This document shows, piece by piece, positions 1 to 10,506 of a stretch of 64,000 nucleotides of DNA. The first letter of the stretch is position 1. Each line of letters opens with the position of its first letter. The stretch comes from Punica granatum. Lineage: Eukaryota > Streptophyta > Magnoliopsida > Myrtales > Lythraceae. Made by a program: the position numbers and the translations under genes. The notes beneath the pieces were generated by a model. The model was not told the DNA's origin and made no database searches. It worked only from the letters and a program-made list of their open reading frames with translations. The stretch is taken from the NCBI RefSeq assembly GCF_007655135.1, contig NC_045131.1, positions 13,686,001 through 13,750,000 on the forward strand, written 5' to 3'.

Positions 1-244
1 ATTACTTTCTCTCAACTATTCATTATTTTTTCTAGATATTTTTCATTTATTTGAGTATTTTAATTAAAATAACTTATTTTTTCAATTATTATTATTATTA
101 ATAATTTAATTTTTTTTATATTTGAAATCTTATAAATATATTTTATTTTTATTCATGTTTATTTATTTATGTTTAGTTTAAAAATAATTTGTTATTTTGT
201 CTTGATTATAATTTTTCAAACATTATTTTTACCGTTTATTGTAA
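1..244. other. AT-rich spacer, no gene seen
   Basis: Very AT-rich sequence without a supportable coding region. The last nine bases (236-244, TTATTGTAA) are one copy of the target duplication of the element that follows. The short open frame here has runs of Phe/Leu/Ile typical of T-rich non-coding DNA. Confidence 0.6.
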
Positions 245-1669
245 GGGAAAAGTATACTTTTTGTCCATTATCTCTTATTATTTTTCTATTTTTGTCCACT
301 TTCTTATTTTTGTCTATTTATGTCAGTAGCTTTCGTTGTTTTTCTATTTTGGTCCGCTGTCTTTCATTACTTTTTTCTTTCCATCCTTTAGTACATTTTC
401 GATAAGTTATGCTTACTTGGATGAATTGCTTGTATTCCACGTCAGGATTAAATGACACATGGCAATTTCCATCTATATGTAGACCAAATAAAGTAGGAGT
501 TAAAAGTTTTGGCCTAAAACCGACACCTCAAACCTGTTGGAAAGAAAATCACACTGATGTAAAGGCTCAATCTCTCTCATCGTAGTCGAAGAAAACAAGT
601 TATACTATGTCATCTCGCATTCCTCATCTTCATCGTTTCATCTAGTGTGAATTTTGGGAAGATACGGGTGCCTTCTCTCTTGTTCTCTCTCTCTGTACTT
701 GCTTTGAACAGATTCTGGAGCTTTATAGGAGAAGTTAGGGTTTTTAGGAGTCTAAATTCAGACCCAGTGTAAATAAAGAGCCAATAGAAGTTTTGGACAT
801 CAATTCTGGGTGTATTGTCGATGGCCTCTCTGATGGCTTGTTTTCCTCTTTTTCTTCACCTCTCTCTCTCTCTCTTTCTGCCTTTAAAGGATATGGCGTG
901 AACAAGGGACTTAGTTAATGGACAGGTAACAATTGCAAAACGAGTAGTTCAACTTACGTTTTTCGACTAGTTTGGGATTTATTAGGATGCTAGTCTTTTT
1001 TCATAACTAAATTGCTTCTGTTGACTTATCCAACATACAATAAAAGAAAAATGTTTCATTTACTAGCTGGAGTGAGATTTTATTTATGTGTTTGATACAT
1101 AGTTGAAGAGGGAGATAGATTTGGATAGAAGTGCTTGAAGTCGAACATGGATTGAAGTAATTGGTCGTGGCAGAGGAAGTCCTCAGAGGAAAACAATGGG
1201 TAGATCAAAAGACCTTACAGATCCTTCCATATTATATGCGTCTCTCTTTCTCTTCATCTCTCTCTTTCTTAGCCTCATCTGTCTTCTCTGCACCTCTCTC
1301 TATTTGATCTGCTTTCGATGGTTGTCAATGTAGGAGATGGCGAGGTATGAAACTGAGGAGGGAAAATAAGACTTAAGGAGAACGCGAGATACATACTCTT
1401 GTGTTTGTCATCAAAATGGAAAAAGAAAACTCAGACTTGATATGATAGATTATTGGTTCAATTTATCAGTCGACCCAAAATGGTTTAATTTTTGCTTATG
1501 TGAACCATTAAAATATTACATGTCAGCATATTTAATAGAAAAATGACTGAAGTATGGAAATACAAAAGTACAGATAGGTACTAGATGAAAATAGAAAAAG
1601 AAAAGTAAAAGAAAGTGGATCAAAACAGAAAAGAAGTGAAAGCTAATGGACTAAAAGTATACTTTTTCC
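245..1669. mobile_element. Non-autonomous MULE-like DNA transposon
   Basis: The two ends are long inverted repeats. The left end begins GGGAAAAGTATACTTTTTG, and the reverse complement of the right end begins GGAAAAAGTATACTTTTAG; similarity continues in degraded form for roughly 100 bp. Nine-base flanks TTATTGTAA (236-244) and TTATTGCAA (1670-1678) differ at one base, which is the 9-bp target duplication expected of Mutator-like elements. No transposase is visible. The interior (about 540-1360) is less AT-rich, with CT-rich runs and stretches resembling untranslated leader, so a captured host fragment is possible, but I recognise no gene in it. Confidence 0.7.
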
Positions 1670-1678
1670 TTATTGCAA

Positions 1679-2063
1679 TTTACCTTTTTAAAATTTATTA
1701 TATTTTAATTTGAAATCTAATCTTTTTTATTTATAATTTAGAAATATTACATTTGTCCTCCACATAAGAGCCACGTCCACAAATCATTACACGATAACTG
1801 CCACCTCAGTAAAAGTTAACACCATTAGCTCAAAATTGACGGAATGTAGTCGATTGTTACATTTAAAAAAAAAATTATATTCGATTGTTAAACTTTTAAC
1901 AGTGTGTACCAAAGTGATATATTAGTACTAATAGTGTAATTTACCCCTTCCGGCTGATTCTCGACGCCGACCCGAGTTGACAACCCGTCCATCCAAATGT
2001 TTTGTTTGACAAAATTGGATATTCAATTTTTTTCCACCTTTACCCTTGTCATTATGAAATTTA
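1679..2063. other. Spacer with decayed transposon ends
   Basis: AT-rich. The stretch near 1740-1950, ending in AGTGTAATTTACCCC, looks like an old DNA-transposon terminus of the type that starts GGGGTAAATTAC, but no partner end was found. The last three bases (TTA, 2061-2063) are the target duplication of the next element. Confidence 0.4.
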
Positions 2064-2711
2064 TGCTCTGTTTGGATTATTGATATTATTTTAAAATCTA
2101 GATTTTAACTCAACTCTAAATTTTTTAAAATTTCAAAACAACCCTCACTTTTTAAAATTTCTCAATTTTGCCCCACCCTTTCTCTCCCCTCCAGAACACT
2201 ATTCATCATCTTCCTCCTCAAGCCACACTGTTCATCGTCCCTTCCCGATCCCGATCGAACGGCTTGAAGATCTGCCTCAGCTGCTCCTCCGAGTAGGGAG
2301 ACTTGTAGGGGCTGGGGAGGACTGAGGGTGCCACGAGGGCCACGAACTCGGAGAACTCCACAGGCCGTTGTTGGTTTTAGGGTTTCTGGGTGAGTGCCTC
2401 GAGCTGCTCGGGGCTGGGCTTGAGCCCGACCGACCGGAGGAGCGAGCCGAGCTCGAGCTCGGTGAGGCTGCCGTCTCCGTTCTTGTCGAAGGAGCGAAAG
2501 ATCTCGCGGAGCTCCGCGATCTGGTCCTCGTCCAGCTTCACCGATCGAGGGAGGAAGGGCATGGGAAGAGCAGGAGAGAGAGAGTTGAGTGTGGAGAGAG
2601 AGAGAGCTTGGGGCATTTTTTAAAAAATTAAAAATTTATGGGTTATATTTTAATTTTTTAAAATTTAAAATCAAACGAAATCATAATTTAACTCTGAAAC
2701 CAAACGCCCTC
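2064..2711. mobile_element. Tourist-type (PIF/Harbinger) MITE with captured gene fragment
   Basis: Termini TGCTCTGTTTGGATTA (left) and, read inward, GAGGGCGTTTGGTTTCAGAG (right) belong to the same GTTTGG-ended family seen at 14261, 29590, 43843 and 62041. Exact TTA triplets lie at 2061-2063 and 2712-2714, the 3-bp target duplication of Tourist elements. AT-rich subterminal arms flank a GC-rich core (about 2220-2620) that carries part of a calmodulin-like gene on the minus strand. No transposase is present. Confidence 0.6.
2246..2616 (-). pseudogene. Calmodulin-like (CML) EF-hand gene fragment
   Basis: The minus-strand frame starts at 2616 and encodes a typical first EF-hand: the loop DKNGDGSLTELE is preceded by the helix IAELREIFRSF, as in CML15/16/18-like Ca2+ sensors. 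A TAA at 2377-2379 stops it after about 79 codons, in a patch where bases have been gained and lost. The same frame then resumes with VEFSEFVALVAP (end of the second EF-hand) and EEQLRQIFKPFDRD (start of the third), and homology ends near 2246. Intact proteins of this group are about 150-160 residues with four EF-hands, so the C-terminal half is missing. It lies inside a MITE-sized element, so it is best read as a captured, dead copy. Upstream CT-rich sequence may be captured leader. Confidence 0.75.
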
Positions 2712-2714
2712 TTA

Positions 2715-3384
2715 AGATCGCCCTGCGTCTCATGATCATTGAAGTCTGACAATCAAAAGAAAACCCAAGTTAATCAAATTGATCAAGTTGCAAATCTCCA
2801 TACCAATGGCATCAACATGTTAGAATATAGTGGCCAAGGTAGTACCGTTTTCGTTCTGTATTTTTCTTTTATAAATTTATTTTCCCCGCTTGAACTTAAT
2901 ATTCAGAAGCTCAATCGGTCCCGACTAATCTTGGGGTAAAACTCTCATAGAGTGAATTTTTTTCTATCTACAACACTCGAATTTGAAACCCTGCTTATGG
3001 GGAACAAGCGCTGAATCGCTTGAACAAACATACGTGGGTCTCTTTTATAAATTTATTTTGATTTTAACGACTTGATAAATACGAGTTTTCCTTCTTTTTT
3101 ACATTGGTATTTTGAAGCCCAAAAAGACAACTAATCTAATTCGAGCCGGGTCGACCTGCGTAAAACTCTGATAACATGGATTTTTTCCATTTATAAAACT
3201 CGAATATGAAATGTTGCTTAAGAAAAATAAATACGAGTTAAGTGTGGAGATAATAATTGGAAAAAGACAAATCGTATTTACTTATGGAAAAATAACGGTT
3301 TACGATACAAACATTCTATATTTTTGACGCTCCATCACAAATCAAAATAATTTCACCATGCATTAAAAAAACAAAAATCATTCC
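2715..3384. other. Spacer with two related SINE-like repeats
   Basis: No gene seen. About 2925-3040 and 3135-3235 share the pattern GTAAAACTCT...ATAGA/ACATGGA...ACTCGAAT.TGAAA, also found near 23930-24010. The piece around ACTCGAATTTGAAACCC resembles the B box of a tRNA promoter, so these are probably fragments of a tRNA-derived SINE family. Confidence 0.4.
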
Positions 3385-3736
3385 ACAGAATTCACTGAGA
3401 ATATGGGCAATCTGCCTACAAGGCAGGCAGGGCAATCGGGCGATCACAGTTACTGAGAATAGGGGTAAAGGCCGATGCAGGGGGAAGATGGGGTATTATG
3501 TTCTGGCATCACAGTACTGGGGCTAGGGAATTGCCACCATGGCCGTGAAGCTGGCAGCAGCATCGGTCTTCCGAGAGCGGCCGGAGCTGGAGAGGGTGGA
3601 GGCGGAAGTGCACAACGTGGGGTCACAGGGGGTGCTGGTGAAGGTCAAGTTCACCCGAGAGGGTGTGCTCAAGAAGTATTGTGTGCTCAAGGGCAGGACC
3701 CTGGACATGGTGATGTTCAGCCTGTTTGTCCAATGA
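3385..3736 (+). pseudogene. GNAT acetyltransferase pseudogene (C-terminal half)
   Basis: The frame encodes GYYVLASQYWG, then TAG at 3524-3526 where the family has Lys, then GIATMAVKL and on to LKGRTLDMVMFSLFVQ and TGA at 3734-3736. This is the acetyl-CoA binding part and C-terminus of the RimJ/RimL-like GNAT family whose intact member is on the opposite strand at 4538. The N-terminal third is missing, and the acetyl-CoA loop (family WGKGIAT) is broken by the stop. It resembles the pseudogene at 14733 more than the intact gene. Weak similarity to that copy extends upstream to about 3385. It is dead unless the stop is read through. Confidence 0.7.
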
Positions 3737-4537
3737 CCAACTCCACTAATTATTGCATAGGCATTGTGTCTTGCAAACAGATTTGGCATTTCTGTGTGGT
3801 TCAATAAGTGAAAAGTAACGTCTTCTATTTCATAGGCATTTTGCGAATGGGCAATGCCTGAGGTGTGCTTGCGGATCCTCCCAGAGGTAAACCGACATTT
3901 CTCTCCTCGCATAGATCATGTTCCGTTTCATGTATCGTTCCACGCTCTAAGCAATTGAGATGGAATGTGACCGATATGGGGATAAGTCCATTCTGCTGAT
4001 ACAACTTGAACTAGGCAGAGACTTCCTTTTTCCCCTTGCCTATGTTACAGACTTCGCAATGAACTTTTTGAAACTTCAATCATTTTGATTTTAATTTCTT
4101 TTCCATGAGTTTAATTAATTAGTGAGTTTCAAACTGCTACACTTCGTGTGCCGGTATTCTCCTTCAAAATCCAAAAGTATTGAGACTAGTTCGAATACTT
4201 TTGTCCGTTAAGCTCCAGATGGAATTGCTTCCATAAAGATTTGCAATTTCTGATCATTTGATTCTCAGTCTTATATAGAAAGAATATGGTAAATATCTTC
4301 CTTACACAATAATCTAGCAACAACAAGAAGTATTATATCATTCTTAGAGAGAATACTTATATCCCAACCATGCTGTTCAAACCGATCGGCAGCGACAAAT
4401 TCTAAGATTTCATGTGGAGAATCTACGACAATCGACTCTAGTAATGAGCAAATTAACCAAATCCACGCAAGTATACTTCAAAATCAAAATCTGAAATTCC
4501 GGTAATGTGGTGTCAATACTGTACTATCCGATTCCTA
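3737..4537. other. Spacer between GNAT pseudogene and GNAT gene
   Basis: Unique-looking, moderately AT-rich. It lies downstream of both the plus-strand pseudogene and the minus-strand intact gene, so it contains their 3' flanks. No further coding sequence was recognised. Confidence 0.5.
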
Positions 4538-5062
4538 TCAACGATGCACAACAACCTTATCATCGGTTGACAAGAGACTATACATGAACATATCCCTGAC
4601 CTCTCCCTTGTAATAGCTGTACTTCCTCAGGCAACCCTCTCTCAAGAACCCAGCCTTATCCAAAACCCTCTGTGACCCTTTATTCTCCACGTCTACCAAA
4701 GCCTCTAACCTCACCAAATCAGGGAACTCACCGAACACTTCCGAGACCACTGATCGCAGCGTGAAGGTTCCTATTCCCTGACCCCAGAGATCCGCCCCTA
4801 TGGCGTAGCTGACATAGGCCCGGTGCCGTTCATCGCCGGACCCCGGCCTCACTGAGATGTACCCAATGGAATGGCCGTCGAGGCATATGGACCGGCGCCA
4901 GGGGTGGGGTATTGCGACATTCTTGAGATGAGCCAGAGCTTCCTCCCGCGTCCTGATGTCCCAACGGAAGAAACGGGTCACGCGGTCGTCGCCGGCCCAT
5001 GAGAGGAGGTCATCGACGTCGGAGAGTGCAAATGGGCGGAGAGAGATTCTTGATGGGTCCAT
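4538..5062 (-). CDS. GNAT-family N-acetyltransferase (RimJ/RimL-like)
   Basis: Single-exon gene of 174 codons read from MDPSRISLRPF at 5062. An in-frame ATG eight codons upstream (5086) would give 182 residues. I prefer the internal one because proteins of this plant family usually begin MDPSRISLRPF. It is expected to transfer an acetyl group from acetyl-CoA to an amine, but substrate and location cannot be read from sequence. Visible features: the N-terminal strand LRPFALSDVDDLLSWA, the PHPWRRSICLDG stretch, the acetyl-CoA loop WGQGIGT near residue 95, and the C-terminal block NKGSQRVLDKAGFLREG, typical of GNAT motif B. No lesion is seen. Two broken relatives on the plus strand (3385, 14733) suggest a small local family of which this is the only working member here. 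Confidence 0.85.
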   Translation of the reverse strand: MDPSRISLRPFALSDVDDLLSWAGDDRVTRFFRWDIRTREEALAHLKNVAIPHPWRRSICLDGHSIGYISVRPGSGDERHRAYVSYAIGADLWGQGIGTFTLRSVVSEVFGEFPDLVRLEALVDVENKGSQRVLDKAGFLREGCLRKYSYYKGEVRDMFMYSLLSTDDKVVVHR

Positions 5063-5365
5063 CTTGAAGATGGAATTGTTCTCCAATGAACTATATAAGT
5101 TGATGAAGGACTTGCTAGGAAATGATGGCCTCCCTGCAGAAGCAGAACCCCTTTAACAGATGGAGGATTCATGGATATGGGGTCCCTATCTTTCGATAAA
5201 TCAATAAAAGAATTGTTTTTGGCTATAAATCAATGAGAGAACTGCTTGACGTTAAATTTTTTAAAATTTTAAAAAAGAAGAAAAAAACAGAGAAGATGGG
5301 TCTGGTCAAAGTCAATTATGGCCAGCTTAAGGCGAGGTGAATGTTTTTTTTGGCCTTTTTGTTTT
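5063..5365. other. Upstream region of the GNAT gene
   Basis: Holds the presumed promoter and leader of the minus-strand GNAT gene (TATATAG on the plus strand at about 5091-5097 lies too near the ATG to be a convincing TATA box), then AT-rich spacer. No gene seen. Confidence 0.35.
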
Positions 5366-5735
5366 TAATTTTAACACCATATATATCATTATTACATTTT
5401 TTTACAAATATATCTCATGGCCTAATAAAAAATATATAAAAAAGCTCATGGTTTGCATTCTGTTCAAAATATATTCCGACGTGAAATTTTCCATCAATAA
5501 TTGATGGAATTATTAACGTGGCCCGTCGATAATATTTCTATGGAAGCGCCGTTACACATAAAGCATGGTCATGTCAGTAACTCTGTCAATGATTGGCAGA
5601 AATTTAACGTCATCATATGTTTTGAACAAAATACAAACCACGGGCCTTTTTACGTATTTCTAAAACTATGCGATAGATTTACGAAAAAAGTCAAATCATG
5701 ATATATATATATATATATATGGTGTTAAATTCCCT
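5366..5735. repeat. Foldback MITE with long imperfect inverted repeats
   Basis: The left arm (TTTTAACACCATATATATC...CTCATGGTTTGCATTCTGTTC) pairs with the reverse complement of the right arm (TTTAACACCATATATATAT...CCGTGGTTTGTATTTTGTTC) over roughly 130 bp with scattered mismatches. An (AT)n run near 5702-5720 sits in the right arm. No coding capacity. The target duplication could not be set with confidence. Confidence 0.55.
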
Positions 5736-7756
5736 ATTTTTAGGATAATGCTTGTATTCCGTGCCTGAATTTTCAGTCACAAACCTAATGCAAGAGTTTT
5801 TAGTTTTGTACAAAAACTATTGTACAAGCTGTACAAAATCCAAAACTTTTGTGCAACAAGAGTTTTTGTTTTGTATTTAGCCCGTAACTGAAAATTTAGC
5901 CACGTGACCCAAGAATTTTCTCCATTTTCGGGTGAAAGAATGTATCCTTTTTACCCACCTCATGGCCGTGCTCCCCAATCCAAGTAATGCAGAGTTGACT
6001 ACATGGTTACGACCTAAGGTGTAATCACTTCAAAAATAATTATAACATGCATATGTTAAATTACTTACAAATCAAAGTAAAATAGTTTAATTGTAAGTAC
6101 ATAACACATTTTTCAAATTAGTTACACATATTTTGAGAAATTAGTAGAAGATTTGATAAAGTCGTAGCTCTATATATCCTTGAGTTATAATTGAGGGAGA
6201 CCTTACTCTCGTTATTCCAAGAGATCGAGTATTAAAATTTATTATGTCTCCTAATAATTGCGCTTCTTCGGGATGAAACTTATGTCATCCTTCTTAAAGA
6301 GAGAAGAACCTAAGAGTAGACTACATCATTTTAATCGAAGACAAATAATAAGTTAGAAGCTAAATATATATATCTATATATATACATATATGGTACTATC
6401 ATACAAATATAATATGCTCCTTTTTATAAGAAAGCCTTATAGCTTAAACAAAAAATAATAAAAAGTTGAATAATATGGCATGAGAAGTCTCGTTACCGGA
6501 AATCAAATCATGAATTAATTCCTTTGTGTGAATATGTGTTATTCTGCTACACTCCTTATTTTAAATCATGAATTAATTCCTTTGTGTGAATATGTGTTAT
6601 TCTGCTACACTCCTTATTTTAAATCATGAGCTTTTTCCAGTGAGCCAAATTGTCTGTTTGACCGTGCCAAGTGCGAATATATATGATACAGTTAATAAAT
6701 GCAAACTACTTAAACACGAGTTGGAAATAGTAAATAGTCATTTTCAATTTGTAAATCTATATATATATATATATGTATATAATATAATGGCAATATTTTG
6801 TGAGAGGATTAATGTCGTCTTTGAAATATGCCAAAAGCTCAAATCCCCGGCTCTCCATTGCGAGACCCTCACATACTCTCATGACATTAATTATTTTTAT
6901 AATTATTAGATTATTAATATTTATTAATTAAATCATGAAAAATCTAAAAAAATAACATAAGATTATTTAACTCGTAATATTAATTTAATCCATGCATAAC
7001 CTAATAAAATTATTATTTAACAATCTACATATAATATTTTTAGTTTTAAGTATTGAAATACATAAAATATTTATAAAAAAATGATTTATGTTTTGCTTTA
7101 TTTTCAACTAGGAAGCAACCCACGCGATGTTGCAGCGAATTTTTTTTTTGTCAATCTTTTGGCTAATCAAATTAGTTTACGTAATACCAAAATATGATAT
7201 CTCGATTTTTCTAAAAAATTATACTAATCCATTATCTATTCTATATATGTAAAGTAGACTCCGATTAATGAGAGAGCTCCCTCCCATCGATGAGAGCTTC
7301 CTTTGACGTTTCCTCAGCTCGTGGTGCAATGTCTTTTGGTGTTCTCGCTATCTAGTCTGTTCTTGGTTTAAATAGAAAGCATGCATAACTACAAGACTCC
7401 ATCAGCCAATCGCTCTTTCACATCTTCCCACAATTTAATAAAACAAAAAATGATTAATATCAATTCACTAAACAATAAATTCTTCCAAAAAATTTAGTGG
7501 AATCAATGCTCATCTAAATTAAACATACATACACCAAAAAATCCAAAATTCTCATGATTCATATGATTGGTTTAATAAGTTTTCCTAATAAATCTTCCAT
7601 TCCAAGATTAATGCCCATCTCCATGCATCCACACAAACAGCAAACAGATTATCACCAATTAATGTATTAATAGTCTAAATCCTCAGTTAGACCATATTCT
7701 CTATAACTGTTATAAAATGATACAGCACATTACATAGTTCATTCGTTCCTCAAAGA
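5736..7756. other. AT-rich intergenic region
   Basis: No gene was recognised. The region holds (TA)n microsatellites near 6366-6392 and 6760-6782, a perfect 58-bp duplication (listed separately), and plain AT-rich spacer. Short open frames here have no protein-like composition. Confidence 0.5.
6505..6620. repeat. Perfect 58-bp tandem duplication
   Basis: 6505-6562 and 6563-6620 are identical 58-bp units beginning AAATCATGAATTAATTCC. A third partial copy (AAATCATGA) starts at 6621. Complete identity in otherwise drifting AT-rich DNA points to a recent slippage or repair duplication. Confidence 0.95.
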
Positions 7757-8222
7757 CTTACTGGTATATCAGAGCATGCACCATCCAGATGTGGAACGTC
7801 TACAATACGCATAATGAAGATGACCATTTCTACATCAAGATGATCTTACTTGATGAAGATGTCGCTATTGTGCTAACGTTTTTATTGTGTCACATATCTA
7901 CATTATAACATTTTCTTATAAGTTTTCAGGTCAAGCCAATTGATGTTATTGTATGGAAAAATCTCATAAACAAGTTCAAGCCCTTGCTGCATAAAGGAAA
8001 GGCGTTTAACTTCAAGAATTCCGAAGTAGTGCCAACAAACGATAATTATAGGCCAGTCAATGGGACCCCCAAAGTGTTGTTTCTTCTCACGAGGTCCTTA
8101 ACAGAGATAAAAGACCCCTCCATCAAGATTCCAAGGCACTATTTTCAATTTGCTTCCTTCCAACCGTTGCAAGAAAGGGTGAGAGAAAGATCCATTCTAC
8201 AAGTATCATCAATAATCCCCAT
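7757..8222 (+). pseudogene. Replication protein A 70-kDa-like OB-fold fragment
   Basis: Two exon-like pieces. The first (about 7757-7866) reads YWYIRACTIQMWNVYNT...FYIKMILLDED, the start of an RPA1-type DNA-binding OB fold (W-x-I-x-A/V-R-x-x-x-x-W). After a TTTTCAG acceptor at 7929 the second piece reads VIVWKNLINKFKPLLHKGKA...YRPVNGTPKVLFLL...IPRHYFQFASFQPL to about 8222. This is the layout of RPA70-like proteins, which bind single-stranded DNA and are also carried by plant Helitrons. There is no start codon, zinc finger or C-terminal domain, and the donor site of the first piece is unclear, so it is a fragment. No Helitron ends were identified. Confidence 0.6.
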
Positions 8223-8417
8223 TTAGATATCAAAGACCAAAAACATATTATAATTTCTCATATGGAAAAGATTTTAATGATCCAAAATTATGTCACTGAT
8301 GAAGTTTGACATATTTAGGTAAATAGATTATCTAAGATATATAGCCATATAGCAAAAATCTCTGGTACAACTATTTCTTATGTATAGTTAATCAATATTG
8401 TTAATATTTCAAAGAAT

Positions 8418-9249
8418 GGTAAATTGCACTAGTGGTCGAAAATATTTTACAAATGTTTCATTATGGTCCAAAAAGTTTTTTTCGCTACATGATGGTACAA
8501 AATGTTTCAAAGTTGTTTCATGATGGTACCAACCGTCAATTGGCCCTAACGCCATTAACATTTTGCTGACGTGGCGCGTCCTATGTGTCACTTTTGTTAC
8601 GTGGAACCAATCATAGTGCGCCACGTCATTTAAGAGAAAATAAAATTTTAAAAAGTCCAAAAAAATGCAAAAAATACAAAAAAGAGTATAATTTTGAAAA
8701 AAAAATTTGAAATTTTTTTAAATTTTTTTTAAAATACAAAAAAATACAAAAAAGAGTAAAAATTTTGAAAAAAAAAAAAAAAATTATTTTGAAAATTTTA
8801 AAATTATTTTTTAAAAAATTAAATTTTTTTAATTTTTTAAAAATAATTTTAAATAATTTTATAAAATTTAAAATTTAATATTAAAATTATTTTTAATTTA
8901 AAATAATAAATTTATTTTTAATTTAAAATTAAAAGTTTAAAATTATTTTATATTTTAAATTAAAAGTTTAAAATTATTTGTAAAAATTTTTAAAATTTAA
9001 AACTATTTTTAAAAGTTTTAAAATTTTAAAATTTTTAGAATTATTTAAAATTTTTCGGCCACGTCAGCAAGGAGGTGACACGTAGTAGCCACGTCAGCGT
9101 CGGCTTGACGGCGTCAAGCTCGAGTTGACGGTTTGTACCATCATGAAACAACTTTGAAACATTTTGTACCATCATGTAGCGAAAAAAACTTTTTAGACCA
9201 TAATAAAACATTTGCAAAATATTTTGGACTATCAATGCAATTTACCCTG
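8418..9249. mobile_element. hAT-like foldback MITE with 8-bp target duplication
   Basis: The eight bases CAAAGAAT occur at 8410-8417 and 9250-9257. Between them, the left end (GGTAAATTGCACTAGTGGTC) and the reverse complement of the right end (CAGGGTAAATTGCATTGATA) match for about 130 bp, including CGCTACATGATGGTACAAAA in both. The right terminus CAGGG plus an 8-bp duplication fits the hAT superfamily; the left end seems to have lost its first three bases. The interior (about 8640-9050) is almost pure A/T with no coding capacity. Both arms carry repeated GACGTGGC/GCCACGTC boxes. Confidence 0.75.
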
Positions 9250-9257
9250 CAAAGAAT

Positions 9258-10476
9258 TAAATTAGTGTTTGTTTTTTGTTTATTGGGCTTTATTTCTTAT
9301 TGTTGCTCAGTCTACTTACACAGATCACTTTATTTTCGAAAATATCGTGGATCGACTCAATTTTACATTAATTTCTCATAGTATTTTGTCAATAAGTTTT
9401 TGAACCATTAATTTCGTTAAATCACCTTTAATAGATTAGGTGGCCGTGTTCTGGCAAATCATGGAAATTCTATGGTGGTGCTATGGGGTTTTCCGATGAA
9501 GAGGAAAACCGAGATAACTAAAGTTGGCTGGGAGAGCTGAGCGAGAAGAGTACCATAGATGAGTGTTCCATGATGATTTTGATTAATCTAAGGTTGCGTT
9601 TAAGAAATTTGATGATGGCTTTGGGTTGATAGGTGTGGAATGAGTAGCTGATATTTTGTGTCCAGGAGGCAAGCTAGAAAGTGACTATCTGGCGTCGCCA
9701 AAGACGTACATGTTGCTGGATGACCTGAGGGCAGACCACATTACGTTGTTGGGGCGAATCACTTGGTCTCCGAAATCCAACATTAAATTCTCATATGTTT
9801 TGATAACTTCTAATATTCTATTTGCTAGTATAGAACCATATATTTATATAGACACAGTCACACACATAATCACATACATACTTAGCTCTAGCTATCACAA
9901 ACATACAAGGTATACATTAAGAAGTTTGATACCTTTGATACAGATCAAAGAGACTCGCGGCTCGCAGCGCTCGCCGATGACTGTGGACACTCTCGTTGAT
10001 GAGCTATCCTTCGCAGTTGCTTGGGAGGTCGAAGCTCGGGTAGATCAACTCGGACGGTTGGGCAGATCAACTCGGATGAATCGAAGCTCGGAAGTCGGAA
10101 CTGCGAAAGAAATCGCGGAAGTCGGAACTCGGAACGGCGGAAGAAATCGTGGAAGTGGGAACTTGGAATTGTGGAAGTCGGATCTGCGAAGAACACGAAG
10201 ATGAGGTCTAGTGGATTAGGGCACAATGTCGGGGAGAAAGGGAGCGCCTGAGAAGAAAGGGAAAAGGAAGGGGAAAAAAAATTCCGTCGGGCCCATTTCA
10301 GGGCCAATGGGCTGGGCTTTGGCTCGAGGGCCCGAATCAGGCTTGGCCTTCACCCGTGTATGGGCCGAATCTGGAATCGCAGAATCGGCGCGATTCCGCG
10401 ATTCACGGCCCAATTTAGGTGCGATTCAACAGTATCTGATTCAGCCCATAGTATCAGAATCGCATAACCTCCCCTT
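9258..10476. other. Intergenic region, possible transposon interior
   Basis: No gene identified. A plus-strand open stretch around 9655-9800 has protein-like composition but no start, homologue or splice context that I recognise. About 9950-10400 is GC-richer, with repeated CGGAAGTCGGAA/TCGGAACT motifs, and resembles transposon interior rather than a gene. Confidence 0.35.
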
Positions 10477-10506
10477 GAATCGTAGAATCGTAAGATTCTA
10501 CGATTC
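10477..10506. repeat. Perfect 13-bp hairpin
   Basis: GAATCGTAGAATC (10477-10489) is followed by the loop GTAA and its exact complement GATTCTACGATTC (10494-10506). More GATTC/GAATC boxes lie on either side (10380-10530). This fits the subterminal zone of a DNA transposon. No terminator function is implied in a plant genome. Confidence 0.7.

Noticed and set aside
9656..10204. Long plus-strand open frame with some protein-like sequence
   Set aside because: No ATG at its start, no recognised domain, and its second half lies in repeated CGGAAGTCGGAA sequence.
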